64,000 nt of DNA, taken from positions 28,875-92,874 of the forward strand of contig JANQKQ010000055.1 of the NCBI GenBank assembly GCA_028281105.1, in the 5' to 3' direction. Source of the DNA: Rhizobiaceae bacterium (GTDB lineage Bacteria; Pseudomonadota; Alphaproteobacteria; Rhizobiales; Rhizobiaceae). The position numbers and the translations under genes are program-made. Positions 9,151-17,298 of the stretch are shown here, piece by piece (within the stretch, counting starts at the first letter, position 1; each line of letters begins with the position of its first letter). The notes under the pieces are model-generated. The model saw only the letters and a program-made list of their open reading frames with translations, was not told where the DNA came from and did no database searches.

Positions 9151-10533
9151 TTGAGCGAGTCTGAAAAATCGAAACAAGGCGGAGACGGTGAGGCGACCTG
9201 GATCGCCAACCCGCTCGCCGCCCTTACCGATGCGGCGGCCGGCGGCGTGGTGGTGCGGGACGGGCGTATCATCGAACTGGTCGGTGCCGGCCGCACGCCG
9301 CAAACGCCGGTCGAGCATACTTTCGACGCCGGCGAGCATGTGCTGCTGCCCGGCCTGGTCAACACCCACCACCACTTCTACCAGACGCTGACCCGCGCCC
9401 ACCCCGACGCCATCAACAAGGAACTGTTCGACTGGCTCAAGGCGCTGTATCCGGTGTGGGCCAAGGTAGTCGATCCTGACAGCTTCCGCCTTGCGACACG
9501 GCTGGCGCTGACCGAGCTTCTGTTATCCGGCTGCACCACGTCGTCCGATCACCAATACCTGTTCCCCGACGGGCTGGAGGATGCGCTCGACATTCAGGCG
9601 GAAGAGGCGATGAGCCTGGGCATGCGCATGACGCTCAACCGCGGCTCGATGGATCTGTCGGTCAAGGACGGCGGTCTGCCGCCGGACAGTGTGGTCCAGG
9701 ACAGCGATGCAATCCTGGCCGATTGCGAGCGGGTGATCGCCCGCTACCACGACGCGGACGACGGCGCGATGCTGCAGGTGGCCCTGGCGCCGTGCTCGCC
9801 GTTCTCGGTCACCACCGCGCTGATGAAGGACAGCGCCGCCCTCGCCGCGCGACACGGCTGCCGGCTCCACACCCATCTGGGCGAGACTCACGACGAGGAC
9901 GCCTATTGCGTGGAGAAGTTCGGCTGCCGGCCGGTCGACTATCTCGAGCAAAACGGCTGGCTCGGCGACAGCACCTGGCTCGCCCATGGCATCCATTTCG
10001 ACGACGGCGAGATCGCGCGACTGGGCGGCCACGGCGTCGGGGTGTGCCATTGCCCCACGTCGAACATGGTGCTCGCTTCCGGCCAGTGCCGCACCCGCGA
10101 ACTGGAGGCCGCCGGCGCGCCGGTTGGCCTCGGCGTCGACGGATCGGCATCGAACGACAATTCCAACCTGATGGAAGGCGTGCGCCACGCGCTGATGATC
10201 AACCGGCTCACCTATGGCGCGGCCTCGATCACCCACTTCGATGCGCTACGCTGGGCGACCGAGGGCTCGGCGCGTTGCCTGGGGCGCTCCGACATCGGCC
10301 GCCTCGCCGTCGGCGCGCAGGCCGACCTGGCGCTCTACAAGCTCGACGAGTTGCGCTTCTCCGGCGCCGGCGACCCGCTGGCCGCCCTGGTGCTGTGCGG
10401 CGCCCACCGCGCCGACCGGGTGATGATCGCCGGCGCCTGGAAGGTGATCGACAGCGAGCCGGTCGATATCGACATCGCGCGCCTGCGCGCCGAACATCAC
10501 GCCGCCGCCCGGGCGATGGCGCACGCGCTGTGA
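9151..10533 (+). CDS. 8-oxoguanine deaminase (amidohydrolase superfamily)
   Basis: Zinc-dependent amidohydrolase of 460 aa that should deaminate 8-oxoguanine to urate. Metal and active-site residues are visible: NTHHHFYQTLTR (H73-H75), HTHLGET, WLAHGIHF and GLGVDGSASND. As recalled from the characterised Pseudomonas enzyme, the blocks CTTSSDHQYLFPDGLEDA-like, APCSPFSV and KLDELRFSG match closely, which sets it apart from the atrazine/hydroxyatrazine hydrolases of the same group. The start is a TTG at 9151, 7 bp after GATCAGGAG; no in-frame ATG precedes the conserved region. The stop overlaps the GTG of the creatininase gene (GTGA), so the two are probably translationally coupled. Likely regulated by the divergent LacI-type protein. 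Confidence 0.9.
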   Translation: MSESEKSKQGGDGEATWIANPLAALTDAAAGGVVVRDGRIIELVGAGRTPQTPVEHTFDAGEHVLLPGLVNTHHHFYQTLTRAHPDAINKELFDWLKALYPVWAKVVDPDSFRLATRLALTELLLSGCTTSSDHQYLFPDGLEDALDIQAEEAMSLGMRMTLNRGSMDLSVKDGGLPPDSVVQDSDAILADCERVIARYHDADDGAMLQVALAPCSPFSVTTALMKDSAALAARHGCRLHTHLGETHDEDAYCVEKFGCRPVDYLEQNGWLGDSTWLAHGIHFDDGEIARLGGHGVGVCHCPTSNMVLASGQCRTRELEAAGAPVGLGVDGSASNDNSNLMEGVRHALMINRLTYGAASITHFDALRWATEGSARCLGRSDIGRLAVGAQADLALYKLDELRFSGAGDPLAALVLCGAHRADRVMIAGAWKVIDSEPVDIDIARLRAEHHAAARAMAHAL

Positions 10534-11336
10534 ACGACCAAACAAAGCTGCCGCTGGCCGAGTGGCGGGCTATGGACGAGGCTGACATAGCCGCCGCCGA
10601 CACCGGCGAGTGGATCGCCATCGTGCCCCTGGGCGCCACCGAACAGCATGGCGCTCATCTCCCGCTGGAAACCGACTCGATCATCGCAACCGAACTCGCC
10701 GGTCGGCTGGTACAACGCGTGCGCGCCGAAATTCCCGCCACCGTGCTTCCCACCGAAACTGTCGGCTACTCGCCCGAACATCTGGATTACGCCGGCACGG
10801 TTTCGCTAGGCTGGGACGAAGCGATCAAGCGCTGGATCGGCATTGGCGAACGGCTGGCTGATCTCGGCTTGCGCAAGCTGGTGTGGCTCAACGCGCATGG
10901 CGGCAATTCGCCCTTGATGGCGATCGTCGCCACCGAGCTGCGGGTGCGCCGGGTCATGCTGGCGGTGACCACAAGCTGGACCCGGTTCGCCCCGCCGCAA
11001 ACGCTCATCGGCGAAGACGAGCGCGCATTCGGCATTCATGGCGGAGACTTGGAGACCTCGGTCATGCTGGCGCTGCGACCCGACCTGGTCGACATGAGCC
11101 GCGCCCGCAACGAACCCAGCGCCCAGCGCGACTTCGCCAGCCGCTTCACCCACCTGCGCGCCTACGGCCCGCACGGCTTCGGCTGGAAGATGGCCGACCT
11201 CAACCCGGCCGGCGTGACGGGCAACGCCGTCGCCGCCACGGCCGACAAGGGCGAAGCGATCCTCGCCCACACGCTCGACCGCCTGGCGGAACTCATCGCC
11301 GACGTGCACCGGTTCGACCTGAAGGGCCTGCGCTAG
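10530..11336 (+). CDS. creatininase-family amidohydrolase
   Basis: A 268-aa metal-dependent hydrolase of the creatininase family. The binuclear metal site is visible in PLGATEQHGAHLPLETDS (residues about 29-46), WLNAHGGNSPLM and GIHGGDLETS. The family includes creatinine amidohydrolase and enzymes acting on cyclic amides of cofactor and purine pathways; the partner gene suggests an amide or ring-opening step in purine catabolism instead of creatinine use, but this is inference. It starts at GTG 10530, overlapping the deaminase stop codon by 4 bp, so translation is probably coupled. No own ribosome-binding site is needed. A 96-bp gap follows before tRNA-Thr. Confidence 0.88.
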   Translation: MNDQTKLPLAEWRAMDEADIAAADTGEWIAIVPLGATEQHGAHLPLETDSIIATELAGRLVQRVRAEIPATVLPTETVGYSPEHLDYAGTVSLGWDEAIKRWIGIGERLADLGLRKLVWLNAHGGNSPLMAIVATELRVRRVMLAVTTSWTRFAPPQTLIGEDERAFGIHGGDLETSVMLALRPDLVDMSRARNEPSAQRDFASRFTHLRAYGPHGFGWKMADLNPAGVTGNAVAATADKGEAILAHTLDRLAELIADVHRFDLKGLR

Positions 11337-11432
11337 CCGATCGGCTTTCGCTCGCCGGCAGCGGCGCAAATGGGGCTTCTATTGCTCGGCATGAACGGGT
11401 AAGGATAACCCCCATCGCCGCCAAGCCGGCGC

Positions 11433-11508
11433 GCCGCTTTAGCTCAGCTGGTAGAGCATCGCATTCGTAATGCGGAGGTCGTCAGTTCAAGTCTGACAAG
11501 CGGCACCA
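11433..11508 (+). tRNA. tRNA-Thr (CGT anticodon)
   Basis: A full cloverleaf can be drawn. The acceptor stem GCCGCTT pairs perfectly with AAGCGGC (11498-11504); D arm GCTC/GAGC; anticodon stem TCGCA/TGCGG with loop TTCGTAA, giving anticodon CGT (reads ACG, threonine); T arm GTCAG-TTCAAGT-CTGAC. The terminal CCA is encoded (ACCA at 11505-11508). It stands alone, 96 bp after the creatininase gene. Confidence 0.97.
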
Positions 11509-11877
11509 CTTGAATGCGCTACTCCCGCCAACAGTTTGCGCCCGAGCTCGTCTTGCGGCCGATTTGCAGTTGCCGGGCCAGGCGCAGCGCGGCGAGCGGG
11601 CGCGCGCGCAATCCACCGACACAGACTATCTCGACCCTGATGGATCACTTTCCTTCAGGTCGGTTCGCTAAGCTTGGCGTGATACGAAAACTAGATGCTC
11701 GAAACTGATCGATATTAATGAACATCGATATATATATTGAATAATGTAACTTACATAATATAATTTACATAGGTGGTTAATAATTGAGAATCGAAAATTT
11801 GTGCGAAATAATCTTGGTTATTCACCCTTTCGATTTTTCTGTGATCACCTCAAATAACAAACTGGGGGACGCAAACA
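11509..11877. promoter_or_regulatory. 369-bp gene-free region with AT-rich lipase leader
   Basis: No gene is seen. From about 11690 to 11860 the base composition turns strongly AT-rich, unlike anything else in the window. It holds two copies of ATCGATAT (11708-11715 and 11724-11731), a palindrome ATGTAA-C-TTACAT (11744-11756) and a further TTACAT (11765-11770), so several candidate regulator half-sites. The last 17 bases (AACTGGGGGACGCAAAC) give the lipase gene a G-rich ribosome-binding site. The part next to the tRNA (11509-11690) is of normal composition and shows nothing. Confidence 0.6.
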
Positions 11878-13476
11878 ATGTTGGCCAATAAACTGAAATT
11901 CCTTGCATTCTCAGCGGCATTTTCAGCGGTTATGACAGCGACACCGGCGCAAACTGCCGATCTGATGCAGCCGCCTCAGGCCGTCATATCCTACTCCGAC
12001 GCACTGGCGTTCTCGTACACCACTGGCCTGTCGTCGCAGACCTATTGCGCCGGGCCCCTGGTCGGCGGGGATTGTCGCGTCATCGAGGTCGTCGGCGGTG
12101 TGGACACACCCGTTCAGGCGACGACCTTGGTCACCAACCGAATCAACTACGCTCTCGACAACATCGACTTCTCCAACAACGGGAACTGGCAGCTGGCCTG
12201 GGGGCCCGTGATCCAGTGGACCCAGGGCGAACTGGTGGGCCGGTGCATTACCCATCTGCCGGTGGGCGATACCGCGGTTTATTCCGCCGCGAACACCGTC
12301 GCCGTCTATGCCAATCCCGACCGGTCGATCTACGTGATCGGCGTCGCCGGCACCAACCCGATCTCGGAAACCGGCTGGTGCGTGGAGGATTTCGACGTTG
12401 ATTCATTCTCGCCCTGGCCGACCAGCGGCGGCGGTGTGATCACCAACGGCACGGCGACCGGCATCGGGCTGATCACCTCCATGGTGCAGCCGTCGACCAA
12501 CACCTCCCTGTTCCAATTCCTGCAATCGGCGGTGGGCGGGGCCAACGGCGCCATCGACGTGGTCGTCGTGGGCCATTCGCTCGGCGGCGCGCTGGCGCCG
12601 ACGCTCGCGACCGCGTTGGCGGATACCCAGAACCAATCGCTCACCATCAACTGGACGATCCCGCCGGTGACGGCGGAAGTCTGGGAGCTGAAGTACGTTG
12701 ACGGCCATCTGAAATGGGTGCTGGTGCCCGAAACGATCTACACGCCGCCTCCGTTCAACCTGACCTGGCCGAAATGGAACCCGAACGGCGTCGCTAAGGT
12801 TTCCACGATCGCGTTCGCCGGTGCGACGCCGGGTGATCAGGCGTTCGCCAACCACGTCGCAGCCACGCTGCCGGGTGGCACCCAGGTGGTCAGCCTGTGG
12901 AACGGCTACGATCTCGTTCCTCATGCCTGGAACGCGCTAGGCTCTCCCAGCACTTGGCAGCAGTATGACTCGACCAATTCCGGAATTCAGAACCTGTATC
13001 TGGGAGTGCCGCCGTTCACGCTCGCCAAGCCGCCCGACAACCCGATCTGCGTCTTTACCGGAGACATCACTGCCGAAGAACGGGCCGCCGGGATCGTCGA
13101 GGATACCAAATGTCCCGCCCGCGTGACTCAGCCGCCGGTATCCCAATCGTCCGAGTCTAACGTTGTATGCCCCTGCAAGATGGCGTCCAACCTGGTTCTG
13201 TCGACACAGCAAGACGCCTATTCGGGTGCAACGCCGATCGGAACGCCGGATGGCAGGCGGTATGCGTTCGCACCGGCGCAACTGACCCCGCTGAGCGCAA
13301 TCACCAAGGCGTCCTGCCCGGCGGCCTTTGCGATCAAGGAGGTCGATTCCGACCAGTTCCTGACCCAGGCCATCTACCAGCACATCTGCAGCTACGCCGA
13401 TCAGTTTGGGCCGGCCAACCTGCTGAGCGCGCTGGGCGAGGCGACCGCCACCTTCGGGTTCAAGCCGCTCGAATAG
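11878..13476 (+). CDS. secreted lipase-like alpha/beta hydrolase
   Basis: A 532-aa exported protein resembling class 3 (fungal-type) lipases. A Sec signal peptide (residues about 1-27, ending TATPAQTA) precedes the mature part. The nucleophile elbow is VVGHSLGGALAPTLA with S234; the probable acid and base are D345 and H349 in WNGYDLVPHAW. A proline- and tryptophan-rich insert of about 45 residues (260-306) lies between the elbow and the FAGATPGDQAFANHV block. Eight or so cysteines are spread over the mature protein, which would suit disulfides outside the cytoplasm. The substrate is unknown. The gene is preceded by a distinct AT-rich leader and follows a tRNA, so acquisition by transfer is possible but unproven. 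Confidence 0.8.
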   Translation: MLANKLKFLAFSAAFSAVMTATPAQTADLMQPPQAVISYSDALAFSYTTGLSSQTYCAGPLVGGDCRVIEVVGGVDTPVQATTLVTNRINYALDNIDFSNNGNWQLAWGPVIQWTQGELVGRCITHLPVGDTAVYSAANTVAVYANPDRSIYVIGVAGTNPISETGWCVEDFDVDSFSPWPTSGGGVITNGTATGIGLITSMVQPSTNTSLFQFLQSAVGGANGAIDVVVVGHSLGGALAPTLATALADTQNQSLTINWTIPPVTAEVWELKYVDGHLKWVLVPETIYTPPPFNLTWPKWNPNGVAKVSTIAFAGATPGDQAFANHVAATLPGGTQVVSLWNGYDLVPHAWNALGSPSTWQQYDSTNSGIQNLYLGVPPFTLAKPPDNPICVFTGDITAEERAAGIVEDTKCPARVTQPPVSQSSESNVVCPCKMASNLVLSTQQDAYSGATPIGTPDGRRYAFAPAQLTPLSAITKASCPAAFAIKEVDSDQFLTQAIYQHICSYADQFGPANLLSALGEATATFGFKPLE

Positions 13477-13696
13477 GCTCCGGCTGTTGCGCAACTCCGT
13501 CGCGGTCCATCCCTATCGCCGCTCGCTCGGTAGGCGCGATAGCCGACGGTGGTTCCTCCTTGGGGGACTTTGGCGCGATGCGTTATAGCGATGGCGCATT
13601 CTGCCAGTTCGATCGACCATGGCGATGACTATATATCGGTGAAATCGCCCAGCGCGGTTACCACTTCACACCCGTCGCAAGAGGCCATTATCACCG

Positions 13697-14773
13697 ATGA
13701 CCGCACCCACCCCTGACTACGACACTTCCGCTCCCGTTCTAGTGACCGGCGCAACCGGCTTTGTCGCCGGCTGGCTGGTCAAGCGCCTGCTTGAAGAAGG
13801 GTTCACGGTTCATGCGGCGGTGCGCGATCCCGACAATGCCGGCAAAATCGCGCATCTGACGGAACTCGAAGAGCAGGAGAAGGGCAAGCTGAAGTTCTTC
13901 AAGGCGGACCTGCTGGATGAAGGCAGCTACGCCAAGGCGATGAAGGGCTGCAGGACAGTCTTCCACACCGCCTCGCCGTTCACTTCCAACATCTCCGATC
14001 CGCAACGCGACCTGGTCGACCCGGCGTTGAAGGGGACCCGCAACGTTCTGGGCACCGCCAACAAGACCAAAAGCGTCGAGCGGGTGGTGGTCACCAGTTC
14101 GTGCGCGGCCATGTTCGGCGACAGCGCCGATATCACCAATGCGCCCGACGGCACGCTGCGCGAAGACGTCTGGAACGAAACGTCATCGCTGACCCATCAG
14201 GCTTACAACTATTCGAAGACCGTGGCCGAACGCGCGGCCTGGGAGATCGCCGAGGCCCAGGATCGCTGGCGGCTGGTGGTGATCAACCCCGCGCTGGTGC
14301 TCGGGCCAGGGCTCGCGCATGCGCACACGTCGGAATCGTTCAACCTGATGCGGCAGCTTGGCGACGGCACCATGAAGGCCGGCGCCCCGCCGGCCGAGAT
14401 CGGCATGGTCGACGTGCGCGATGTGGCCGAGGCACATATGCGCGCCGGCTTCGTGCCGGACGCGCAGGGTCGACATATCGTGTTCACGAAGACATACAGC
14501 CTGCTGGAGCTGGCCGCGATGTTGCGCGAGAAATTCGGCGATGAGTGGCCGTTTCCCAAGCGCGCCATGCCGAAATGGCTGGTCTGGCTGGTGGGCCCGC
14601 TGGCCAACAAGGCGTTCACGCGCAAGATGATCTCGCGCAACATGGGCCACCCCTGGCGGGCCGACAATTCCAAGTCCGTTCGTGAGCTCGGCATGGAATA
14701 CGGCCCAATCCCACGGGCGGCCACCGACATGTTCCAGCAGATGATCGACGCCGGCGTCGTGCGCCAACCCTGA
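13697..14773 (+). CDS. NAD(P)-dependent epimerase/reductase (dihydroflavonol reductase-like SDR)
   Basis: Extended short-chain dehydrogenase of 358 aa. The Rossmann motif VTGATGFVAGWLVKRLL lies at residues 16-32, an adenine-binding region follows (HAAVRDP), and the catalytic Y-x3-K is in YNYSKTVAER. The group contains aldehyde, ketone and dihydroflavonol reductases and acts on carbonyl substrates with NADPH. The C-terminal part (AMPKWLVWLVGPLANKAFTRK) is typical of bacterial members annotated as aldehyde reductase. The start is the ATG at 13697. It stands alone between the lipase gene and the sugar ABC operon; the substrate is unknown. The 220 bp upstream (13477-13696) hold no visible gene. 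Confidence 0.88.
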   Translation: MTAPTPDYDTSAPVLVTGATGFVAGWLVKRLLEEGFTVHAAVRDPDNAGKIAHLTELEEQEKGKLKFFKADLLDEGSYAKAMKGCRTVFHTASPFTSNISDPQRDLVDPALKGTRNVLGTANKTKSVERVVVTSSCAAMFGDSADITNAPDGTLREDVWNETSSLTHQAYNYSKTVAERAAWEIAEAQDRWRLVVINPALVLGPGLAHAHTSESFNLMRQLGDGTMKAGAPPAEIGMVDVRDVAEAHMRAGFVPDAQGRHIVFTKTYSLLELAAMLREKFGDEWPFPKRAMPKWLVWLVGPLANKAFTRKMISRNMGHPWRADNSKSVRELGMEYGPIPRAATDMFQQMIDAGVVRQP

Positions 14774-14862
14774 CAGCCGGCTCCGCCCGCCACTTCGCCC
14801 ATCACACTGTCCGCCGCGCCCGAAACTGCCGGGCGCGGGCACTGTCGCATGCCCCTCCCATC

Positions 14863-14911
14863 TTGACAAACTCCGCCCAACAATCTCTAGATATGATCTA
14901 GAGATTGTTGG
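14863..14911 (+). promoter_or_regulatory. promoter -35 with 35-bp operator-like palindrome
   Basis: A consensus -35 TTGACA lies at 14863-14868. From 14877 to 14911 runs a perfect inverted repeat with 16-bp arms (arm CCAACAATCTCTAGAT) and a 3-nt spacer (ATG). The -10 region would fall inside it (TCTAGA or TAGATA at 14886-14893), so a bound dimer or tetramer should block transcription of the ABC operon whose first gene begins 81 bp downstream. The FadR-type regulator encoded at the far end of the operon is the nearest candidate to bind it; this is inference. Confidence 0.75.
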
Positions 14912-14992
14912 AGTACCGGCGCCGGAATGGTCAAAGCGCCTGTCCCGGCGCGGGCAGATGAAGTCAAACCGCGCTTCAATCGGGAGGAAACC

Positions 14993-16246
14993 ATGAGATT
15001 GAGAACCCTCACCCTGGTGGCCGCGGCCGGCCTGCTGGCCAACACGGCTGCGGCCGAGACCGTCATCGACGTATTGTCGATCAACCGCGACAGCGCCACC
15101 TGGAAGCAGCTCTATCTGGATGTGGTCGAGCAATATAATGCCGCCAACGACGGAGTGACCGTCAACCTGCAGTTCATGGAAGACGAAAGCTTCAAGCAGA
15201 AGCTGCCGACCCTGCTGCAGTCGGACGCGGCGCCTGACCTGTTCTTTTCCTGGTCGGGCGGGGTGTTTTACGAACAAGCCGAGCAGGGATTCCTGCGGCC
15301 GATCCCGGATGCGACCATCGAGGATTGGAAAGGGGATCTGTCGGCGGGCGGTCTCGCCGCGCTCTCCTACAAGGGTAAGTTCTACGGCGCGCCCGAATCC
15401 TCGCAGAACGTGGCGATATGGTACAATAAGGACCTGGCCGCCCAGGTCGGCGTCGATCCCAGTTCGATCAAGACTTACGACGACTTCCTCGATCAGGTCA
15501 CAAAGGCCAAGGCGGCCGGCGTCACCCCGATCATCGTCGGCGGACAGGACAAGTGGCCGCTGCACTTCTACTATTCGCTGATCGCCATGCGCATCATGGG
15601 TCAGGACGGCATGGCCGCTTCGGCCGCCGGCGAGAACGGCGGTTTCGACAATGAAGACTGGGTGCGCGCGGGCGTCGAGTTCAAGCGGCTGATCGACCTG
15701 GAACCGTTCCAGGACGGCTTCATGGGCATCAAATATGACGGCGCCACCGGGCTATGGGGCGACGGCAAGGGCCTGTTCCACCTGATGGGCGACTGGGACC
15801 TGGGCGCCCAGCGCGGCGCGTCGACCAGCGGCGGGTTGTCCAACGAACAGCTGGGCGTGGTCGCCTTCCCGATGATCGACGGCGGCAGGGGCGCGATCAC
15901 CGACACGCTGGGCGGCGCTTCCGGCTTCGTGGTCACCGCCAACGCGCCGGACGAGGCGATCGACTTCCTGAAAGTCTTCATGGGCGTCGATGCGCAGAAG
16001 CGCGCCGCGTCCGAGGGCATCTACATCCCGACGGTGCCGAGCGCCGGCAGCCTGGTCGAGGATACCATCCTCAAGCAGTTCGCAGCGATCGGCGGCGCCT
16101 CCACCTATCACCAGTTGTTCCTGGACCAATTCTACGGCTCCACTCTGGGAGGCGCCATCAACGACGTCTCCGCGCAGCTGGCCACCGGCGACATCACGCC
16201 GGAGGAAGCCGCCAAGCATCTGGAGGAGACGCGCCAGTTCCAGTGA
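14993..16246 (+). CDS. ABC transporter sugar-binding protein (family 1)
   Basis: Periplasmic solute-binding protein of 417 aa for a carbohydrate-type ABC importer. A signal peptide (MRLRTLTLVAAAGLLANTAAA) precedes a family-1 binding fold: DVLSINRDSATWKQLY, FEEDE-like MEDESFKQKLPTLLQSD, APDLFFSWSG and the hinge region GAPESSQNVAIWYNKDLAAQVG are all characteristic. The ATG at 14993 is chosen because GGGAGGAAACC precedes it directly and a signal peptide begins there; an upstream in-frame ATG at 14927 has neither. It is the first gene of an operon and is followed by a hairpin terminator that should favour its expression over the permease genes. The ligand is probably a sugar or sugar acid. Confidence 0.93.
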   Translation: MRLRTLTLVAAAGLLANTAAAETVIDVLSINRDSATWKQLYLDVVEQYNAANDGVTVNLQFMEDESFKQKLPTLLQSDAAPDLFFSWSGGVFYEQAEQGFLRPIPDATIEDWKGDLSAGGLAALSYKGKFYGAPESSQNVAIWYNKDLAAQVGVDPSSIKTYDDFLDQVTKAKAAGVTPIIVGGQDKWPLHFYYSLIAMRIMGQDGMAASAAGENGGFDNEDWVRAGVEFKRLIDLEPFQDGFMGIKYDGATGLWGDGKGLFHLMGDWDLGAQRGASTSGGLSNEQLGVVAFPMIDGGRGAITDTLGGASGFVVTANAPDEAIDFLKVFMGVDAQKRAASEGIYIPTVPSAGSLVEDTILKQFAAIGGASTYHQLFLDQFYGSTLGGAINDVSAQLATGDITPEEAAKHLEETRQFQ

Positions 16247-16265
16247 TGGTATCGTTGTAGCCGAC

Positions 16266-16307
16266 AAGTGCCGCGTCCGGCGGGACCGGGCGCGGCACTT
16301 CGGTTTT
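16266..16307 (+). terminator. attenuating hairpin after the binding-protein gene
   Basis: AAGTGCCGCGTCCGG (16266-16280) pairs with CCGGGCGCGGCACTT (16286-16300), a 15-bp stem with one G-T pair and a 5-nt loop, followed by CGGTTTT. It sits between the binding-protein and first permease genes, a common way to make excess binding protein. Confidence 0.75.
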
Positions 16308-16332
16308 CCACCCCGGACATCGGAGCAAGGCC

Positions 16333-17298
16333 GTGGCAGTCAATGACGGCATCGCGCAGGCACCGCGCCGGTCGGCGTGGCGATACGTGCCGGTCAGCGA
16401 CCGCACGCGCATGCTGCTGATCTTCCTGCCGCCCGCCGTGCTGGTGTTCTCCATCTTCGTCATCCTGCCCATGGTTCAGGCCGGCTTCTTCGCGCCCTAC
16501 AAATGGTCGGGCTACGGCCCGGCGCCGTGGGCGATGAACGAGGCGACCGGCAACCCGTTCGGCCAATGGGTCGGAGCACGCAACTTCGACCGAATGGCCG
16601 GACACTCCGCGTTTCAGGCGGCGGCAACCAACACCGCGATGGTCGTCGGCGTCTCGCTGCTGATCCAGCTGCCGCTGGCGCTGGCCATGGCGCTGCTGAT
16701 CTACCGCAAGAGCTACGCGAACACGGTTTTCCGCCTGATCTTCTTCGTTCCCTATATCCTTGCCGAGGTGGCGACCGGGCTGATCTGGTCGTTCGTGCTG
16801 GACGGCAATTACGGCCTGTCGCGCTACGCCTCCGATCTCATGGGACTGGGCAAGGCGCTGTTCCCGCTGGCCGAGAAGCCGTGGGCGTTCTATTCGATCC
16901 TCGGCGTCATCGTGTGGAAATATTTCGGCTTCCACATGATGATCTACATCGCCGGGCTGCAATCGATACCGCGCGAACTGCTGGAATCGGCGCGCATCGA
17001 CGGCGCCAAGCCGTTGCAGCGGGTGATCTATATCAAGCTCCCGCTGCTGTGGCCGGCAATCACCGTATCGGTCTTCTATGCCGTTCTGGGCGGGCTGCAG
17101 GTGTTCGACCTGGTGATGCCGATGACCGCGGGTGGCCCGTCCAACTCAAGCCACACGCTGGTCAGCTACCTCTACATCTTCGGCTTCATCCGCCTCGATG
17201 TGGGCTATGGCAGCGCCGTCGGAGTGTTCCTGTTCTGCGTCGGCGTGATCTTCGCTTTCGCCTACCGCAATACCGTGCAGCGCGAGGGCAGACCATGA
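16333..17298 (+). CDS. ABC transporter permease (MalF/UgpA type)
   Basis: Inner-membrane permease of 321 aa with about six membrane segments (for example MLLIFLPPAVLVFSIFVILP near residue 38). The EAA loop that contacts the ATPase is visible as ELLESARIDGAKPLQRVIYI. The start is GTG at 16333 after GGAGCAAGG. Its stop overlaps the ATG of the second permease (ATGA). Together with the next gene it forms the channel of the carbohydrate importer whose binding protein lies upstream. No ATPase gene is in the operon, so a shared MsmK/UgpC-type ATPase from elsewhere must serve it. Confidence 0.93.
   Translation: MAVNDGIAQAPRRSAWRYVPVSDRTRMLLIFLPPAVLVFSIFVILPMVQAGFFAPYKWSGYGPAPWAMNEATGNPFGQWVGARNFDRMAGHSAFQAAATNTAMVVGVSLLIQLPLALAMALLIYRKSYANTVFRLIFFVPYILAEVATGLIWSFVLDGNYGLSRYASDLMGLGKALFPLAEKPWAFYSILGVIVWKYFGFHMMIYIAGLQSIPRELLESARIDGAKPLQRVIYIKLPLLWPAITVSVFYAVLGGLQVFDLVMPMTAGGPSNSSHTLVSYLYIFGFIRLDVGYGSAVGVFLFCVGVIFAFAYRNTVQREGRP

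Noticed and set aside
9151..10533. Atrazine/hydroxyatrazine hydrolase assignment
   Set aside because: The blocks match the 8-oxoguanine deaminase group along the whole length, including the N-terminal HHH region and the KLDELRFSG end; the triazine enzymes are only distant members.
11433..13696. Genomic island integrated at tRNA-Thr
   Set aside because: No integrase, no repeat of the tRNA 3' end downstream, and only one gene with altered upstream composition; kept only as a note on the AT-rich leader.
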